A stretch of DNA of 64,000 bases from Cryptomeria japonica (lineage: Eukaryota; Streptophyta; Pinopsida; Cupressales; Cupressaceae). Each line of letters starts with the position of its first letter. Position 1 is the stretch's first letter. The stretch is taken from the NCBI RefSeq assembly GCF_030272615.1, contig NC_081412.1:38508911-38572910 (forward strand). The letters are read 5' to 3'. The position numbers and the translations under genes are program-made. The notes under the pieces were generated by a model. It did no database searches. It had not been told where the DNA came from and worked only from the letters and a program-made list of their open reading frames with translations. Shown in pieces: positions 33,540 through 45,457 of this stretch.

Positions 33540-35660
33540 TTCCCTACCATATCTCTATATAGTTTTATCACTCTCCACTGTGAGGATATTTCACTCTCTT
33601 TGTCTCCCTTAATCTCTAGACCTATCTCTCTTTCTATCACTCTCCCTCTCCTCCATCTCACAATCTCACTCTCTCCTCTCTCGCCAAGTGCTAAACCTAT
33701 CTCTCTCACCCTTCTCTATATCTCCCCTCTCTTCTCTACCTGTCTCACATACATTTTCTCCTCTCTATCTCACCTCTCTCTCCCTCTCCCCACCTCTCTC
33801 TCATTCCCTCTCACTACTTCTCTATATCTCATATTTCTCCCTATATACATCCCTTCACTCCCTCCCTACCTACCCTTCCATTCTTGTCTACTTATCTCAC
33901 TCTCACCGTTACCCCCCCCCCTCTCTCTCTATTTTTCTTTATAGCTATCCTTTCCTCCTCTCTCTCCCCTTTTATCTCTACTTATATCTAACCCCTTCAC
34001 CCTCTCTCTATATATACCTCTTTCTTCTTACCTCTATTTCTCTTAATAAATCTCCCTCCATCCCTCTCTGTACCTCTCTACTTATCCATCTATCTCTACT
34101 CTTTATCTCCCTTCTCCCTTTCTCTATTTATTTCCTCTCCCACTATCCATCTATCTTCCCTCTCTCTATCTACCTCTATTTCTATCCCTCTCTACTTTTA
34201 TCTCCACTAACACTCTACCTCCTTCCCTCCATACTACTAGTTTTCTTAGCTCACACACTCTCTCTTTCCCCCTCTCCTTACTCCCCCTCTCTCTCTCTCT
34301 CTAACTACTTGTGTAGAGAGTTGAAGCGAGGGAGGATAGATAGCGAAAAGTAGCTAGAGAGAGAGACTATGGAGAGGGATGGAGGGAGGGAGGGAGGGAG
34401 AGAAAGGGATGAAGAGGTAGGGGGAGAGAGACAAAGGTGAGATAAATAGTAGTATGGAGGTAGATATTTAGGGAGAATAATAGTGGAGAGGGATGGAAAG
34501 AGAGGTAGGTAGAATGAGGGAGAGGAGAGATAAAGAAAGTAAGAGGGAATATAGATGGCTAGATAGAGAGAGGAGATAGAGAGTAGAGATATATGGATAA
34601 TTAGAGAGGTGAAGAGATGGAAGGAGGGAGCGATGCAAGTGTGAAGAGTGAGGGTGGGAGGGATATTTATATTGAGAAATACAAGTAGATAGGGAAGGAG
34701 GGATAGGTATGTATAGAAAGAGGAAGAGGAGATAGATATAAATAGAGATAAAAGGGGAGAGAGAGGATGGAAGGAGAGATATGTAAAAAATAGATGTGGG
34801 AAGGGAGTGAGGAGGAGGTATGTAGAGAGAGAGGGGGGGTCTATCTTAAGGTGTAGAGGAGAGAGTTAGATAGAGAGGGGATAGAGGGGTGGTGATAGGG
34901 AGAGAGATAGCTATAAAGCTCGGGGGAGACAAAGAGAGTGTGATAAAGAGAAATAGAGAGGCTAGAAGGTAGGGAGCAAGTGAGAGAGAGGGAAATTGAT
35001 GTAAATAAATGAAGGTATTTGGAGAGAGGGATATGGGAGATAAAGGTAAGTAGATAGGGAAAGGGTGAGAATGAGATAAGTAGAGAAGGAGCATGGGAGG
35101 GTAGGATAGAGAGAAAGGGAGAAAGAGAGGGAGAGGTATGTAGATAAGTAGAGGTATGGAAGGAGTAAGGGGATGTATGCAGGGATAGGGAGAGAGGAGA
35201 TAGAGATAAGGAGAGAGAGGCAAGGAGAGAGAGAGGTGGGGATAGGGGAGAGATGTGACATAGAGAGGAAAGAATGTGTGTGAGGTAGGTAGAGAAGAGA
35301 GTGGAGATTCAAAGAAGGGTGAGAGGGAATGTTTTAGAGCTTGGGGAAAGAGGAGAGAGTGAGATAGTGAGACAGGGGAGAGAGGGGAAGAGAGGGGGAG
35401 AGGGAGAGTGATAGGAAGAGAGATAGGTCTAGATATTGAGGGAGAAAAAGAGAGTCAAATAGAGATAGAGAGAGGATGATAATAAGAGCTTAGTGATTGA
35501 AATTCAACTAAGTTTGAGAAAATATAACATCTAGAGCTTGGGGAGAGAAGAGAGAGTGAGATAGAGAGAGGTAGAGAAGGAGAAGGAGAGAGATAGGAAA
35601 ATAGATAGGTTAAGAGTTTGGGAGAGACAAAGAGAATGAGATAGATATATAGCAAGAGAA
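33540..35660. repeat. Polypyrimidine tract switching to polypurine tract
   Basis: From about 33540 to 34310 the plus strand is almost only C and T with sparse A (CTCTCT, TCTATCTC, CCCTCTC words). At about 34311, around TTGTGTAGAGAGTTGAAG, it flips to almost only G and A (GAGAGA, GGGAGGGA, GATAGA) until about 35660. Both halves use mirrored vocabularies, making a large low-complexity inverted repeat. Several long open frames here are composition artefacts rich in Ser, Leu and Pro. Confidence 0.85.
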
Positions 35661-37143
35661 TGATGATAAGAGCCTACTAATTAATAAAAATTTGAGCAAG
35701 TCTAAAAAATTATAAGATCTACTAAGAACTAGAATCTGCATTATGAAACCATTCGCAAATATCCTGCCAATATATACATAAAATTTTAACTTAAAATATA
35801 TGAAAGATAAAAAGCAAAGAGCAATTAAAGTGTATGCCCCCACATTAAAGTGATTGTGTACGCCTTACTAGGAGCAATTGATTTTCTTCTTTTCTCTATA
35901 AATTGGAGAGATAAGGTTGTTGCAAGGTTGATCAGAATGAGTTGTTTATGTTTTGTCTTGATGTCGACATGCCTTGGTTGTTATTAGTGCCTTATTGGTA
36001 TAAGAGATGATAAGTTTTCTATGTAGTTGTGCTGAGATATTTTCATCGCATATCTTCTACGTTTTATATCTATTAATGCAATTTGGATATGTTATTAATC
36101 TATGTCTAAAGATGTTATACAACAAAAACTTAAGTGGTGAATATTTTCCAACTAGGGAATATTTTATATCGGCATTTGAAAATTGATGAATAAGTTGGAC
36201 CAAATAGGATGACCAGATCATCCCGAATTTATCAATTTTCGGTCAAATGCATTTCAATTCACCTTTATTTATACTAATTATTTGTAACGATTTAAATTTT
36301 TTGCCAATAAAGTTTATGTTTTCACAACAATCTATTTAATATTTTTGCTTGCAATTTCAAAAGTGTGCCTTAATTCACTACCATATTCACCAATAACCAT
36401 CAATAGTTCAATTTGCATGAGGACCCAATTTGCCTCAATATTTTTGGAAGTGTATCTTAACTCTCCACAGTATTCACCAATACCATTAATCATTCAAAGT
36501 GTGGGAGGATTGATTTCTCCAATTCTATTATAAGCCCATCCTGATCGACTATCCATAATCACCTAGTAAATTACAACGTATATATTTTGTCGAGGTTTGA
36601 TTCTCCCTACATTTCCTTTAGACATGTTAGAATTAAGTGGGATTCACCAAATATCTGCATACCATTTAAAATTCCTACTAAATTTACCAAATATGGATTG
36701 TAATAAAATTGTATTAAAGATCAAATTTGTTTTTACACAATTTGGTTGGTTTCGAGCTCTCAATTTAGATCAATAGCCAACTTATAGACATGAACAACCA
36801 TTGCTACATTGTCTATTACTAGTGCTACTCTCTGAGAATCTAAATGTAAGTGATCATTTATTTGAAGTGCTATAATATTATTAAGCTCAATTTGTTTGCA
36901 ATTTTTATTTCATTCTTATTGAGTAGGGAGACATTGGACATCTAGATTCTAGGCCCTAGGGGCAATGAATCTTATAGTCTATTATTGCTTCTTAAACAAG
37001 TAGATAGTTTTTTGGTTGGAGATGTCAAAAAGGAAGAAGGATAGGAATCTTGAATGTGGTGAAAGACAAGAGAGGCCAACAAAGTGTAGAACCTTAAATT
37101 CATACTTTAGCAATGTTTGTGGCAAAAAAGATGAAGGTATATT
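35661..37143. other. No gene seen
   Basis: AT-rich single-copy-looking DNA. A 62-codon plus-strand open segment at 36345-36533 contains two similar phrases (CCTTAATTCACTACCATATTCACCAATA and CTTAACTCTCCACAGTATTCACCAATA types), hinting at a short internal duplication of about 90 bp. Nothing else is recognisable. Confidence 0.4.
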
Positions 37144-37990
37144 TGTTGGAATCAAGGATCACTGAGAGGGGGGGAAATCAGTGATTTATCGGTAAATTTT
37201 TTTTATGACTTATTCTCAAACCACTCGAAGCATATGGAAGCAAGTAAAATACAGAAACACAAGATAATCAACCACAAAATCATAGGACCAGGATTTTTAC
37301 ATGGAAACTCAAATGGGAAAAACCACGGTGGGATTTGAACCTACAATATTGAACTCCACTATGGCTAGTAGCAAAAAAATATTACAAAAGGGGAATGCAC
37401 TTTGCATTCAGGCACACTACCTAGAGCTTACAACTCAATTACAATAAGGGCTACAACCTTAGAAGGATCACTGCATTACAAATCATTTACAATGATGAAT
37501 TACAATGATTGAACTCCAAAAAACAATATCTGGATGAGTTCCAGTTAAGTGCAAAAACTTTGACTATATCTGCTCTACAACTTTGCTCTATTTTCTGGCT
37601 AAGTCAGCTACCTAATCAAGAATGTGCACGTGAAATTGCACCAAATAGGTTTGTCGATCACTAATCACTCATATTACATCATACCATAAAGATCTTCTGC
37701 ATCGGTTTTACATATCCGTAATCACAAAATAAACAATTATCAAATCAACCATACAATGTAACGTGTAAACATGAGTAGACTCAAACTGGATTACCAAAAC
37801 ACATACGAATCACCCAAATGATGATAAAATGATTTCTATAAGTCGGCTCTATCATCCCATGCATGAATCTAACCAAGAAAGAAAAATGAAGTAGGTGAGA
37901 TACGTAACCAAGAAAGAAAATTCAGTGGCGTTGATGTTCATGTTGCCTGTGCTTCCACGTTATTGCCTTATGATCACCTCTGGATGTAAT
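37144..37990 (-). repeat. Copia-type LTR (minus), right edge uncertain
   Basis: Starts TGTTGGAATCAAGGATCACTG at 37144, continues with a G run, and has the CATGGAAACTCAAATGGGAAAAACCACGGTGGG block at 37300-37332. It then has GGAATGCACTTTGCATTCAGG near 37392, matching in inverse the LTR at 15801-17016. No PBS complement precedes it, so it is solo or a 3' end fragment. The right end is inferred only from loss of LTR-like sequence. Confidence 0.5.
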
Positions 37991-38094
37991 ATTAAAAGGG
38001 AGATAGTTGAATTTTGATTATGATTGATGTTTATAATAATAACAAAAAACACATAAAGTTGGTATATCAAACACATCAAGGGTGTTGTTTATAA

Positions 38095-38262
38095 TATAAG
38101 AAATAGAGAGGAATCTTGTAGGCTAACAACTATGTAATGTAGGCAAACAGCTAAAATGGTGACATAATTTTAAAAGTAATCTTCTGAAACACGTTACTAT
38201 TATTTTCTTAAAATTCTTTTTTAAAAATATAAGAAACAAAGAGGAATCTTGTAGACTAACAA
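38095..38262. repeat. Two direct copies of a 37-bp segment
   Basis: TATAAGAAATAGAGAGGAATCTTGTAGGCTAACAA at about 38095-38131 recurs as a close variant at 38226-38262, 131 bp apart. The copy of the TNL upstream element follows directly at 38268-38304. Confidence 0.6.
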
Positions 38263-38431
38263 AGACGAAATTGGTAAGTTGTTTCCACGTTGTTGCCTGG
38301 CAAGAACATGACAACAGTGAAGGCAAAGTTTATCTAGTGTGTTATTGCATTTCAAGAAAATCAGTCACCAACCTGATCAAGTCGTCGATTCCACCATGTG
38401 ATGACAAAAGCAATGGAAAAAAAAATTAGGC

Positions 38432-38489
38432 ATTCGCACCAAATCACTTTACAAGTCACTATTCGCACCAAATCACTTTACAAGTCATT
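38432..38489. repeat. 29-bp tandem duplication
   Basis: Two adjacent copies of ATTCGCACCAAATCACTTTA plus CAAGTCA(C/T)T occupy 38432-38460 and 38461-38489, almost identical. A separate (TATG)n/(TA)n/(CA)n microsatellite lies at 38731-38795. Confidence 0.85.
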
Positions 38490-38795
38490 ATTTCTCACAC
38501 ACAAGGCGAAAACTTCAGGTCACTCCAAGTTACCACACCTACCAAAAGAAGACAAAAGTAGTTGGCACATGCATTCACTAAATATAAAAGTAAATATCAG
38601 ATTGTGACAAATAAAAATAAAATAAAGAACATGCATCATTAAATTTGAAAATAAGGTTTGAATTCGTAACAAAGCTCATGTATCATTAAGAAAAGATAAG
38701 ATTCGAATTTGTAATAAAGAATTAAATGTATGTATGTATGTAATATATATACACATACACACACAAACATATATTTATATGTATGTATGCAACAT

Positions 38796-39129
38796 GTATG
38801 ACATTAAATATTATTATATTTAATATTATTAATTTTTAATGAAATATGTTGAATATTATATTATAATATTTATAACAAAATATTTAATAATATTCTAATA
38901 TTACATATTTTATGAAATATTATAAATATTATATTAAAAATAATATTGTAGCATCTTAAATTGCATCCTTATGCAATTTCTTGTTTGTTTAGGCCTTATT
39001 TTAGCGTTCTTGGTCTTTTGTGCCTGACATGCTTTATCCAACCCTACTTAGAATTTCATCCTAGCTTCTCATCTCCATTTTGGATCTTAGGTTTAAGGCT
39101 ACATTAGAGGGAGCAAGGCACCTAGGGCA
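38796..39129. other. AT-rich spacer before the large transposon
   Basis: TATTATA-rich DNA to about 38950, then mixed sequence with no coding signal up to the proposed transposon end. Confidence 0.4.
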
Positions 39130-39144
39130 ACCCGCTCCCAAAAG

Positions 39145-39212
39145 CGGGCCAATTAGGGTGCAATGGGGTGGCTGCAAGAAGTTGAGTCCCACTTTTGGGC
39201 AAAAAGTGGAAG
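39145..39212. repeat. Left inverted-end candidate with hairpins
   Basis: GGGCCAATTAGGG, then TGCAAGAAGTTGAGTCCCA (39173-39191), match in inverse the right candidate. Short hairpins CCCGCT...AGCGGG (39131-39149) and CCACTTTT...AAAAAGTGG (39190-39210) flank it. Confidence 0.4.
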
Positions 39213-40044
39213 TCTTTTCTCTGTTTTTCAAATTTTCCGTCGATTGATGTCAAAATTTGATGCACTTAGAGATTGAATCTCAAAAAATTTCAGTGATAGA
39301 AAATGTAGTTCTTGGAGTCTACTTTTCAAATATGTGATTTATTTTAATACACACATGCTAGAAATTCCTTTTTAGTAGGCATGTTTACAAACCAGTTTTT
39401 CAAAATGTTTGTGTTAGGACCATACCACACATGTGTACGACCACCCTTTTTTGATGGAAATAAATGAATTTTTGCAAATCCTTCTGGGAAATGATACCTA
39501 AGACACCAAATATTGATAAGAATATTTTTGCTTATTTTTTTATTGAATATATTTTTTTATATTAATTTTTAACTAACTGTAAAGTATATTTTCAAAACAT
39601 CAGGTGTACGACCACCATAATTTGATTTCATATTTTTCAATTTTTTTTTTTTAAATATTCAAAAGAATTGTATGTAGATTTATGTCATATAATTTATTTT
39701 TCTAAAATACTAGAAACAAAAAGGTTATTAAAGTTTTAGTGAACCTTGGTATTTTACGTTTAGGTTCCACTTTTGATTAATAAATAAAACAAAAATAGTA
39801 AAAATAATATTATCACTATGAAATTTATATTTCTGAAATCAGGATGCTGAAAACTCTAATGGGTTTTCGTTTCGTAAAAAAATTCAATCAGAAAGGCCCT
39901 CAAAAAATTAGGCCAAGGTAGAAATCTAATGTTGTTTTATCTTAGTCATTTTTTTGGAGGTCCAAGCATAGGCTTGGTGGGACCAAGCATATCCCAAAGC
40001 AAAAAACAATGCTAAGGGTTGTTTCTCACCCCTAATTTTAACAA

Positions 40045-40166
40045 ATGGGCACCCATATTTTAAATTCAAAAAACGGGTGCCCGTTTCGCTTTGTACTGTT
40101 GAAAGCGAAATAGGTACCCGATTATAAAATGGGTACCCATTTCATTAAATAACGGGCAACCATTTC
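40045..40166. repeat. Left sub-terminal palindrome array
   Basis: Four to five GGGnnCCC units: ATGGGCACCCAT (40045-40056), AAACGGGTGCCCGTTT (40071-40086), TAGGTACCCGA (near 40112), the perfect palindrome AAATGGGTACCCATTT (40127-40142) and ACGGGCAACCATTT (40152). They lie 190-300 bp upstream of the transposase start, so they could be both transposase-binding sites and promoter elements. Confidence 0.65.
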
Positions 40167-40348
40167 TGAAAAGATCCGTTGGTCCAGAATGTGGTCCACA
40201 AGCACAAATCCCAATGATTGAATGATTTTTCAATCATTGCCTGATAGGTACAATCTGCAAAGAGAATGTTTTGATTAATCATTCTCTTTGTTTGTCTTAT
40301 TGTCTATTTGGTAAGGAGATCGATTTGAATTCAAAATTTGGTGTAGCC

Positions 40349-43300
40349 ATGAGATCAAATCAACGTAGGAAGAGGCAAAGGAAGGTTCTGACAACTGAGG
40401 AGATTGCAACAAATAGGGAGAAGGAGGCAATGTGTCAACAAGACAGAAGATCAAGAATGAGACAAGGAGCTTCAAGTTCCACAATCGTTTCAGAAGAGGA
40501 GAACATCAATGAGACCATAAATGCTAACGAAGGAAACACAATACAACCATTTAATTTAGGTTCGTCTTCTAATCCATTATTGGATACATGTATGTCTTCA
40601 CAACCCTATGTTTTTTCTCATGAAGAAATTGGTGATTTGGTAGAAGCAGGTTACTTATTAAATGAAATGCCAATTGAAAATCAAACCCCAAATGAAATTA
40701 GAACTCAAGTTGAAACTGAATTTGAAATCCAAATTGAAACCCCAAATGAAACTAGATCTCAACTTGAAACAAAAATTGAAATTGAATTTGAAACTCCAAA
40801 TGAAATTAAAAATCCACCCACAACTAAAACCAATAATGTGTATGTAGACATGGAAACACCAATTGAAAATGAAACATGTTTGAATGATAATCAAACGAAT
40901 GAAAATTTTGAAATTAAAAGTGATGTACTAGACAACCTTCCTGGCTTGGTTTCATGGAGACAGATTAGGACACATGCAAATAGATTGTTTAGACATTTTT
41001 TTTATAATAAGAAATTTGGGTTTCAATGTCAATTAATGGTACAACTAATTAAAATGACTAAAATGCGAAAAGTGATGAAGAAATTAGGATTTTATGTCAA
41101 ACCCAAGAAGAAGGACGAGTCTTTAAAACAAGTTGTATCGATTGCTGCTAGCGCCTTTGATACAATTGGAAAGAAAAGTCGTTCTAAAGATAAAAATGTG
41201 GCACGATGGGAAATAACAACAAATTTAGTAAGCCAAACAACTTCTAATAAAAGAATGATGAGTAACATAAGTGGATATCTTAATATTCATTGCAAAACTT
41301 TGTCAAGAGTTGTAAAAAGAAGAGTTAGTTTTGAAAGTGATCCAGCAAACAAATTGTGGACTTTTAGTGGTAGACTACCAAGGTTTGATATGAAACTTAC
41401 TGGTGAAGTCAAAAATTTGATCAAAAAATTATGGCATGATAATACAAGAGTATCACCTAATGTTAGAGATGTTCTTAAATTAAGAGTTGGGTCAAAAATT
41501 CGTGATCCACATCCAAAAAACCTATTGGACATGACTCAAACTGAATTGTACAAAAAAAAATTGGATGATAAGGTGTTGACTATTACCATTTGTCAAAGGT
41601 CTTTTGAAAAGTGTAAACCTTGGTATGTTTGGATTAACAAGGAAAGAGTCACATGTTGTTGCAAAACTCATGTTCAATTTTGCTACCATTATGATGTATT
41701 TTGATATATATGTGTTACCATGCATAGTAATGGAATGTTCCAAGAATGTGGTATAAATATACCACCTAAAACTATAAATGAGTTTATATCAAGTTTTTTT
41801 TGCAACCCACTAAATGAGCAAAAATTTCTTTTCAATGCATGTGTTTCTGGTGTATGTGATATATGTGGCAATCTTGCATTGTTGGATGAATGTTTGCATG
41901 AAAATCTCTCAAATGATTTTAGACAACAATTAGTTGATGTTAAAAGATTTAAAACTATTGAGTATCCACTGAAGGATGGAAAGGTTGGAAAACAATGTGA
42001 TCTAATCACTGAAAAAGTTAGTGTTCATCCATTTATGAATGAATTTAAGAGTAACATCGTACCTAAATATGTTAAACACACTCAAAATGATAGATGGCTT
42101 GATGGTCAGTTTCAAATATGTAAGGATACATTTCCTATTGGTAGTATACTTTTGATTGTTAACTTTGCAAAGAACTACATGCTTGCACCGCAAGATGAGG
42201 TCCAATCACAATACTACAATTCAGTGCAAGTATCAATTTTTGTCCATATTGTCTATTGGCATGCACTAGATAGTACAGAAGAGGATCGCAAAATTTTGAG
42301 AGAGTACCATTTCTATATGAGTGATAATAAATGACACTCATCTGAGTTTGTCCAGTATTGCTTCAAGACCCTTTTTCAGAATTTGAGGGAGAGAGAAATT
42401 CAGATGACACAATATCTAATATGGTCTGATAATTGCACAGGGCAATTCAAGAATGCTAGAATTTTTTATTGGTTGAGTAGGATTCATAAGAAAACTAATA
42501 TCGAACACATGTGGAGTTTTTTTGAGGCTGGACATGGGAAAGGAGAACATGATGGTGCCGGTGCATGTGTTAAGAGAACCCTTTGCAGAGAGCAACTCAA
42601 ATTCGAGGAAAAGGCTAAATAAAAAAATGCAAGTGCAATTATGGATTGGTGTAGTGCAAATTTATCCACAGGATCAAGTCAGAACTCTACAATTAGACAT
42701 TTCTTCTGGCTAGTTAAAAAGGAGAATATCCTTCCAAGATATGATTGTGATACAATCAATGGGTTAGCTAGATGGCATTCATTTAAGAGTTCTAATTCTA
42801 ACACTTGGACTATATGGACTAGAGAGCTTGCATGTTTTTTCAATTTTGTGTTGTAGATGAATGTGAAGAATGTGAGAATATGGAGTGGGTCGAAGAATGA
42901 CAACACAAATCCTTAACACCTAGTGAGACACAATATGAAGATGTTAGAATAATGAAGACCCAGATCATGCGTTTGCATCAGAAGATTATGATTGTGTTTC
43001 AAACCTCATACAACCTGGTAATTTAATTCAATTTATTGTTTATAACTTTAAATTATATATTTATATGCATTGTCATATAATTTATGATTGTATTTGAATT
43101 ATAAATTCTAACAAGTTTTATTTCTACATGTACTTAAATTTGTTTTCTAGGGCATGTGTATGTTGTTGGTGCACTTGAGGATAATGATGAGAAAGTTGAG
43201 TATTGGCTAGCTAGATGTGTAGAACCTAAGAAAAAGTTGATATGTGATCAAGTAGATGATGATGGTTTTCAGTATCCAGTTGGGTCTATTGTGGTAGTTG

Positions 43301-43536
43301 GCACATGGCTATGCAAATACTTAACAAGAACGAATGGCTTACCAGCTTATGGAGAGTACCAATCAGAAAAAAAGATTATACACTATTCTCATTTGGTGGT
43401 GGCAACAAACATCAAATTAGAAAGATACAAAGATATACCCACTAATAAGGTATTGTGGACACTTTCAGTAGAAGAACATGAGGCAATCATAGATGCATTG
43501 CAAAAGAGAGAGGATGCAAATGGTACATTAGGTTGA
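40349..43536 (+). pseudogene. Putative RNase H-fold transposase, near-intact pseudogene
   Basis: Start chosen at 40349 (MRSNQRRKRQRK, a basic nuclear-type signal) rather than the ATG at 40271. Order: basic N-terminus; three degenerate repeats of about 19 residues (ETPNEIRTQVETEFEIQI type, 40674-40830); a helical DNA-binding-like region (KKLGFYVKPKKK, RVSPNVRDVLKLRV); a Cys cluster (CQRSFEKCKPWYVW, VTCCCKTH, CGINI); CDICGNLALLDEC; then the catalytic-like part FPIGSILLIVNFAKNYMLAP, QDEVQSQYYNSVQVSIFVHI, LIWSDNCTGQFKNARIFYWL and FFEAGHGKGEHDGAGACVKR; next a Cys motif DECEECENMEW. After an intron (43018-43150, GT...AG) comes a C-terminal domain (VEYWLARCVEPKKKL). Defects: in-frame stops at 41702, 42332 and 42620, and frameshifts near 42836 and 42950. 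The layout matches long uncharacterised proteins I recall from invertebrate genomes; the DDE assignment is an inference. Confidence 0.6.
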
Positions 43537-43546
43537 ATCAAATTTA

Positions 43547-44970
43547 TATGCATGTAAGTTTGTGTTACTTGTGTGAACTCTTTTATATTTAATCATTATA
43601 ATTGTTTTTCTTTGTCCCTTTAACATTGTATTTGTCTACATTTGATACAATTTTATTGTAATCTCTTCATAGATTAATTGTAAGTTCAAAGATAGAATTA
43701 TGTCTAAAATAGAATTATCAGTTCAAAGATAAGGTTTATTCATAGTCATATAAGAACTATCACTATTCCTTGTACCATTCCTCATTATCATTGTATGACA
43801 ACTCTATATTTATAGTGTGATTTTTTATTTTACTACCATTCTATTGCCTCCTATCTCTCACTCTCTTTAGCCATCCTCCATTCTATCCATGCTTTTCATA
43901 CAACTACCATCCACACTTATAAACCTTCAATACACTAGTAAAGTAGTGTGGTCAATTTAAGAGGAAAGTGGATACTATGTAGCTCTTACTCTATTACACA
44001 TTTTTCATTCGAGGTTGTTACACACTCATTGCCTAATGGCTTTGTTATAGCTATATAAATGAATTATATTATGGAAAAGGAGGTCACAATGTTCACCTAC
44101 CATCTTTCAATGATAAATGTATAGATATTGTATATGAAGATAAATTCTAACCTAAATTACTTTCATGAACTCTAAGGACTATACTCTTGAATGCTTCTAA
44201 TCCTTAGCTCTTATATTTCTATCCATTATTTTGACGAGTTAGCTATCATTTTCTTACAATAAGCATGCATCAATACGGGCTTAGAAACAACTAACTAATT
44301 TAACTAAATATTTTTGGAGACATAATGAGTCAAATAATGACTATAGCATTAGCTTCCCAATATCTATGTGGTAGGATTTGGGTGTACATGTAAGTATTGA
44401 ACTCTAACTATTTGAATGTAATGGTTGGAATAGCAGGGCTTCCTTTACTTATTCCAACCCTTCAAAATGTCAAAAGAATTATGCATTTCAAAAAGAAATT
44501 GACAAGAAATAATCTATGTCTACTTCCAATCAAATGTCTGTGACATCTAATTTTGTATCACTCAAACATCAAGGGCTAGGAAATTTACAAAGCTTAGCAA
44601 ATCATTGAATAATGTTCTTCAAACCTTCCTAGTAATTTGGTTAGCCTTAATTCCATCAATCTATTGGATTCCTCTATGAAATTAATTTATAATTAATAAT
44701 CCTTTTATAATTTTCATATCAAATTTATATGCATGTAAGTTTGTGTTACTTGTGTGAACTCTTTTATATTTAATCATGATAATTGTTTTCCTTTGTCCCT
44801 TTAACATTGTATTTGTCTACATTTGATACAATTTTGGTTTCATAAACTACATTGTATTAGTTATCTTCTTCTTAATGTTATTTTGTGCACATTGTAATTG
44901 TGTTACAATTGAATTCTAATTTTTTATGATATATTTATTTTATCATAATCTCTTCATAGATTAATTGTAA
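43547..44970. repeat. Direct duplication flanking 1 kb
   Basis: About 110 bp beginning ATCAAATTTATATGCATGTA just after the transposase stop (43547 to about 43655) recurs at 44717-44830 nearly identically. The second copy then has an extra 120 bp (44835-44945) before both continue with AATCTCTTCATAGATTAATT. The 1 kb between (43690-44710) contains no gene. It looks like a tandem segmental duplication of the transposase 3' region with later deletion. Confidence 0.75.
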
Positions 44971-45079
44971 GTTCTTGATTTTATTATTATTTTAAGAATA
45001 GGATGTTATTATAAATTGGGATAATTATTTTATTGAATTATAAAATGTTGCACTATAAGATGATCAATCACAATGTTAA

Positions 45080-45420
45080 AATATAAAGTGATAAATAGAT
45101 CACATAACAAGTCATAAATAAAAAGTCCTATATATTATCACATAACAATTCTTGATGACATAATAACAAGTCTTGAAAAAATAATAATAAGGAAATGACA
45201 TTAAAACAAGTCCAAATAACATAATAACAAAACAACATCACATATATAATCACTAGAGTGTGCCAAATCACATAACAAGACCTGATATCATAATAGCAAT
45301 GAAATGACATAATAAAAATTCCTATATATAATCACATAACAACAAGTCCTATATATAATCACATAATAACAAGTCCCAGGATAATATAACAAGTGTCATC
45401 ATAAAAAGTCCATAATACAA
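45080..45420. repeat. Degenerate tandem repeat, CATAACAAGTCC unit
   Basis: About ten imperfect copies of (A)CATAACAAGTCCTATATATA and ATCACATAATAACAAG-type units between the two convergent genes. Confidence 0.7.
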
Positions 45421-45457
45421 TAACATGACATGATCTAAAATATATAATCTAAGAACT

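Noticed and set aside
33447-35655. Long open frames rich in Ser, Leu, Pro and Tyr (e.g. 33447-33944, 33688-34353, 34846-35312)
   Set aside because: They exist only because pure CT or GA DNA lacks stop codons in some frames; overlapping frames are equally open and no domain is seen.
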